From Thalassospira sp. UBA1131 (GTDB lineage Bacteria; Pseudomonadota; Alphaproteobacteria; Rhodospirillales; Thalassospiraceae): a stretch of DNA of 5,986 bases. Below the pieces are notes generated by a model, which worked only from the letters and a program-made list of their open reading frames with translations, made no database searches and was not told the origin of the DNA. The DNA is taken from positions 1 through 5,986 of the forward strand of contig NZ_DCAO01000128.1 of assembly GCF_002311515.1 (NCBI RefSeq). The letters are read 5' to 3'. Position numbers and translations under genes: made by a program. Positions 5,980 through 5,986 of this stretch are shown here, in pieces (the stretch's first letter is position 1; each line of letters begins with the position of its first letter).

Positions 5980-5986
5980 CCCTGTT

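Overview
The window looks like chromosomal DNA from a Gram-negative, probably marine, alphaproteobacterium. A Thalassospira/Rhodospirillales-type host is my guess from codon use, moderately high G+C and protein character; no rRNA or other marker confirms it. All four well-supported genes lie on the minus strand and are transcribed from right to left. All four start with Sec-type signal peptides, so the whole visible output is destined for the periplasm or outer membrane.

Right to left: about 285 bases of upstream region (5701-5986) hold a near-perfect 15-bp palindrome overlapping a weak candidate promoter, then G/C-rich inverted repeats and a suspicious poly-G tract at the window edge. Next comes an exported type I arylsulfatase (4114-5700) with a complete active site and a Cys-type formylglycine motif. 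One base after its stop begins an exported formylglycine-generating enzyme (3102-4112) with both copper/thiol cysteines, the enzyme that would activate the sulfatase. After a 106-base gap comes an outer-membrane channel-like protein of the family often labelled 'neuromedin U'/transporter (2162-2995). After a further 120-base gap comes a 636-residue autotransporter-type protein (130-2040), which carries six tandem 20-residue proline-rich repeats ahead of a C-terminal beta-barrel. A strong rightward intrinsic terminator (87-122) and what may be the last codons of a rightward gene fill the left end.

The simplest reading is a sulfate-ester scavenging cassette. The sulfatase and its activating enzyme are translationally coupled and both are sent to the periplasm. 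The outer-membrane protein may let sulfated substrate in or product out. The autotransporter has its own ribosome-binding site and spacing, and may be a separately regulated surface protein with a rigid polyproline stalk. The families are standard. The more unusual points are the export signal on the formylglycine-generating enzyme, the alanine variant of the sulfatase signature, and the proline-rich repeats that differ between copies almost only at synonymous third positions.
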